Assembly: GCA_022562855.1 (NCBI GenBank)
Contig: JADFON010000088.1
Coordinates: forward strand, 1 to 7,205
Origin: Candidatus Zhuqueibacterota bacterium
GTDB taxonomy: Bacteria > SM23-31
Direction of reading: 5' to 3'
Length of the DNA: 7,205 bases
In this document: positions 5,194 to 7,205 of the stretch, in pieces
Position numbering within the stretch: the stretch's first letter is position 1
How the letters are laid out: every line of letters begins with the position of its first letter
Notes under the pieces: model-generated
The model's input: the letters and a program-made list of their open reading frames with translations, nothing else
Databases searched by the model: none
What the model was told of the DNA's origin: nothing
Program-made: the position numbers and the translations under genes

Positions 5194-5778
5194 ATGACGA
5201 TTGCCGTAATTCTTTCCGCAGGCGAATCCAGCCGCATGGAATCGAATCCAAAAGCCAACCTTCTTTATAACGATAAAACGTTCCTCTCCAATATAGCTGA
5301 CATTTTTTATAAAGCAGGTTTGGGAAAAATCTATGTGGTGGTCGGAAAGGATGCAGAGTTAATAAAAAAGGCGAATAAAGATTTAGAAGTCGAATTTTTA
5401 ACCAACAAAGAGTACAAGAAGGGTCAGCTAAGTTCTATTAAAGTATCACTTGAACATATTCCGAAAACTTGTGACAGCATTATGATTCACCTTGTCGATC
5501 ATCCCCTTATTCAAAAAGAGACTGTGAAGACAATTTTAACCACACGCAAATCGACAAATGCCCCGGTTATTATTCCCGTTTTTAAAGGTAAAAGGGGTCA
5601 CCCTGTATTGTTCGGCAGGGAAGTATTTGATGATCTTAAAAGGGCGCCGATGGATGTTGGCGCGCGTTCGGTGGTCTGGAAATATGCGAAGAGTCTGCAT
5701 GAAATTTCAACGGATGATCAAGGAATTGTGCTTAATATTAATACCCCCGAACTTTATCAAAAGTGGTGTGAAGCTTAG
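5194..5778 (+). CDS. mocA: MocA/MobA-like molybdenum cofactor nucleotidyltransferase
   Basis: The 194-residue protein has the Rossmann-like NTP-transferase fold. The nucleotide loop LSAGESSRM (7-15) is followed by Pro19-Lys20, the metal-binding Asp102 is in LVDHPLI, and GKRGHPVLF (132-140) precedes DVGAR (154-158) and NINTPE (181-186). The GHPV(L/F) and (D)xGAR pair is characteristic of MocA-type enzymes, which join CMP to molybdopterin for xanthine-dehydrogenase-family enzymes. The Ala-Gly in the loop, rather than MobA's Gly-Gly, also leans to CTP over GTP, but specificity cannot be settled by reading. Glu16 replaces the glycine that usually follows Arg-Met. The gene starts 5 bases after the moaE stop, so it is part of the same transcript; it has no good Shine-Dalgarno. 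Its position directly after moaD-moaE supports a cofactor role. Confidence 0.85.
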   Translation: MTIAVILSAGESSRMESNPKANLLYNDKTFLSNIADIFYKAGLGKIYVVVGKDAELIKKANKDLEVEFLTNKEYKKGQLSSIKVSLEHIPKTCDSIMIHLVDHPLIQKETVKTILTTRKSTNAPVIIPVFKGKRGHPVLFGREVFDDLKRAPMDVGARSVVWKYAKSLHEISTDDQGIVLNINTPELYQKWCEA

Positions 5779-5857
5779 GATTTGTTTAATGACGTGTAAT
5801 AAGTTTGAAAGAAACTTCATCTTCTTGTTCACATTTTGGTAGTTTTAAAATGCTAAA

Positions 5858-5887
5858 TTGAATATATTGCGCAGTTCGAAGTATAAA
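5858..5887 (+). promoter_or_regulatory. candidate sigma-70-type promoter for the M28 peptidase gene
   Basis: TTGAAT (5858-5863) and TATAAA (5882-5887) are separated by 18 bases in the 181-base A/T-rich gap between the mocA-like stop and the peptidase start. A transcript would start near 5894 and have a leader of about 65 bases. A second possible element, TAAGTTTG at 5800-5807, matches the Bacteroidota -7 pattern but has its TTTG partner at a short 15-base spacing. The gap holds no convincing terminator. Confidence 0.3.
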
Positions 5888-5943
5888 TTACTGATTATCT
5901 CAACATTCATTTCACGCCGGTTTAATCAAATTAAGTAATAACA

Positions 5944-5950
5944 AAAGGAG
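5944..5950 (+). promoter_or_regulatory. ribosome binding site of the M28 peptidase gene
   Basis: AAAGGAG at 5944-5950 lies 9 bases before the ATG at 5960. This is the only strong stand-alone Shine-Dalgarno in the window and it decides the start; a second ATG follows immediately at 5963. Confidence 0.7.
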
Positions 5951-5959
5951 CAAAGGGTA

Positions 5960-7205
5960 ATGATGAAAAATTCAGATAAAACAAGCATACTGTTTATCTT
6001 GATCTTAGCCTTAACGGTTTCGCTTTTTGCATTAAATAGCGGCGTTATTGCACAGACCTTGCATATTGAGAAAAAGATTCCGACGGTCGAGGAAATTGTG
6101 AGTAAAGTATCCCTCGATGAAGTGGTGCGGATGCACGACAAATTAGTTTCTTTTGGGAATAGAAATACCTTCTCGGATACTGTTTCGAGTACCTGGGGTA
6201 TGGGAGCAGCGCGGAGATGGATATACAGCGAATTTATGAAAATGAGTGAGGCTTCCGGTGGCAGACTGCAGGTTTATTATGACAAATTTGAACTCGATAT
6301 GCCGAGTAACTTTCGATCCAGTGAGACTGAGGCAAATTTCAAGGAAGTCTGGGGAGACGCTGAAAAACTTGAAGTCTCCAATGTTGTGGCGGTGCTTCCG
6401 GGCAGGACCGACGATATCAGGTTTATCGTGAACGGTCACATGGATTCACGCGCACGACATAGCTATGATATAACAACGTTAGCGCCTGGCGCTGTCGACG
6501 ATGCAAGCGGAACAATCGTAATGATGGAACTTGCCCGTGTCTTGAGCCAATACGAATTTGACCATACTCTTGTTTTTTCTGCCGACACAGGTGAAGAACA
6601 AGGTCTATATGGTGCAAATCATATGGCTCAGACTGCGCTTGATGAAGGATGGGAAATTGCAGGTGTCATAGCCGATGATATTGTGGGTAACGATCTTGGA
6701 GGAAACGGCGTAAGAGACGGTTCGGGAGTACGTTCCTTTTCACCGGACCCGGTCGACTCAAAAAGCAGGCACTGGTCCCGTTATACAAAGTATGTCGGCG
6801 AGCCGTATGTTCCGGGGTTTAAAATCAACCTGGTATTCCGTCTTGACCGTTATGGAAGAGGCGGGGACCATAGCGCTTTTACCAGGCGCGGATTTCCGGG
6901 AACCCGGTTTACCGAATTGAATGAACATCTTGAACTCCAGCACCATGACGGTACCGATCTGGTTGAAACCGCCTCCCGCGAATATATGACAAAGGTGGCA
7001 AGTATTCAAGCCGCAATCCTTTCACAGGCTGCGAGTGCGCCGAAAGGTGTTACGATTCGTAATCCTTTCCGAACAAGAGGAGACTACGAGTATTCAACTA
7101 CACTTCAGTGGACACACGATACAGAAGAAACTGACATTGCCGGGTTCAAAGTGTTTATCCGTAAAACGGATTCCGGATATTGGCAGGAGATTGTGGATGT
7201 TGGAA
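5960..7205 (+). CDS. secreted M28-family zinc aminopeptidase with fibronectin type III-like domain (3' end outside window)
   Basis: The frame is open for 415 codons to the right edge. Residues 1-31 are a signal peptide: Lys3 and Lys7, a hydrophobic core at ~9-25 and a Val-Ile-Ala|Gln cleavage site, so the enzyme is exported. The peptidase domain (~45-355) shows the M28 co-catalytic zinc layout. His160 is in GHMDS and Asp180 in GAVDDASG is the bridging ligand. Glu212-Glu213 in DTGEEQGLYGA are catalytic base and ligand, Asp240 is in ADDIVGND, and the last ligand is His328 or His329 in LQHHDGTD. GGDHSAF (301-307) is the usual Ser/Gly-Asp-His-x-x-Phe element. From ~360 (SAPKGVTIRNP, then LQWTHD and IAGFKVFIRKT) the sequence becomes a fibronectin type III-like beta-sandwich, cut by the window end. 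The likely role is release of N-terminal amino acids from peptides outside the cytoplasm; substrate and anchoring are unknown. A 181-base gap and its own ribosome binding site suggest a separate transcript. Confidence 0.9.
   Translation, partial: MMKNSDKTSILFILILALTVSLFALNSGVIAQTLHIEKKIPTVEEIVSKVSLDEVVRMHDKLVSFGNRNTFSDTVSSTWGMGAARRWIYSEFMKMSEASGGRLQVYYDKFELDMPSNFRSSETEANFKEVWGDAEKLEVSNVVAVLPGRTDDIRFIVNGHMDSRARHSYDITTLAPGAVDDASGTIVMMELARVLSQYEFDHTLVFSADTGEEQGLYGANHMAQTALDEGWEIAGVIADDIVGNDLGGNGVRDGSGVRSFSPDPVDSKSRHWSRYTKYVGEPYVPGFKINLVFRLDRYGRGGDHSAFTRRGFPGTRFTELNEHLELQHHDGTDLVETASREYMTKVASIQAAILSQAASAPKGVTIRNPFRTRGDYEYSTTLQWTHDTEETDIAGFKVFIRKTDSGYWQEIVDVG

Noticed and set aside
5801-5817. Terminator hairpin after the mocA-like gene (AAGTTT/AAACTT around GAAAG)
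   Set aside because: The stem is only 6 A/T-rich pairs and is not followed by a proper T-run.
5558-5842. Plus-strand 94-codon frame overlapping the mocA-like 3' end
   Set aside because: It is out of frame with a conserved gene, has no recognisable domain or ribosome binding site, and is a shadow frame.
1-7205. tRNA, rRNA, CRISPR, insertion sequence, phage or defence genes
   Set aside because: No cloverleaf, repeat-spacer pattern, transposase, or nuclease/helicase motif was found on either strand by reading.

Overview
The window looks like bacterial metagenomic DNA with two distinct parts that meet inside one reading frame near base 1835. From base 143 to about 1830 the sequence encodes a nearly complete TypA/BipA translational GTPase. 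By eye it resembles TypA of small-genome Candidate Phyla Radiation (Parcubacteria-type) bacteria, but this is a judgement, not a search result. Without any frame break, the reading frame then becomes the C-terminal (small-subunit) part of a gamma-glutamyltransferase (GGT) up to base 2362. The join falls in a shared Val-Met-Asp-Lys-Asp stretch. TypA lacks its last ~45 residues and GGT lacks its large subunit and the nucleophilic threonine. Arginine codon choice changes sharply at the same place. A join of two unrelated genomes, most likely an assembly chimera, is the simplest reading; a true gene fusion is possible and would be remarkable.

Downstream of a strong intrinsic terminator (2459-2486) lies a plus-strand gene string in short-spaced order. 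It contains a GNAT acyltransferase of the COG3375 type (2521-3375), an enolase-superfamily N-succinylamino acid racemase / o-succinylbenzoate synthase (3383-4489), moaD (4516-4767), moaE interrupted by an in-frame TGA (4769-5188), and a MocA/MobA-like nucleotidyltransferase (5194-5778). The first two genes match the known D- to L-amino acid conversion module, in which a GNAT succinylates D-amino acids and the racemase inverts them; the desuccinylase is not in view. The next three are molybdenum-cofactor genes: the two subunits of molybdopterin synthase and a dinucleotide-forming transferase.

After a 181-base gap with a weak candidate promoter, a secreted M28-family zinc aminopeptidase with a signal peptide and the beginning of a fibronectin type III-like domain runs off the right end (5960-7205). 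GGT, the succinylation/racemisation pair and an exported peptidase share a theme of peptide and amino acid salvage. All genes are on the plus strand. Start regions are A-rich with few strong Shine-Dalgarno sites, and every real stop codon is TAG or TAA. I see no tRNA, rRNA, CRISPR array, insertion sequence or phage gene, and no gene-free stretch longer than 300 bases.
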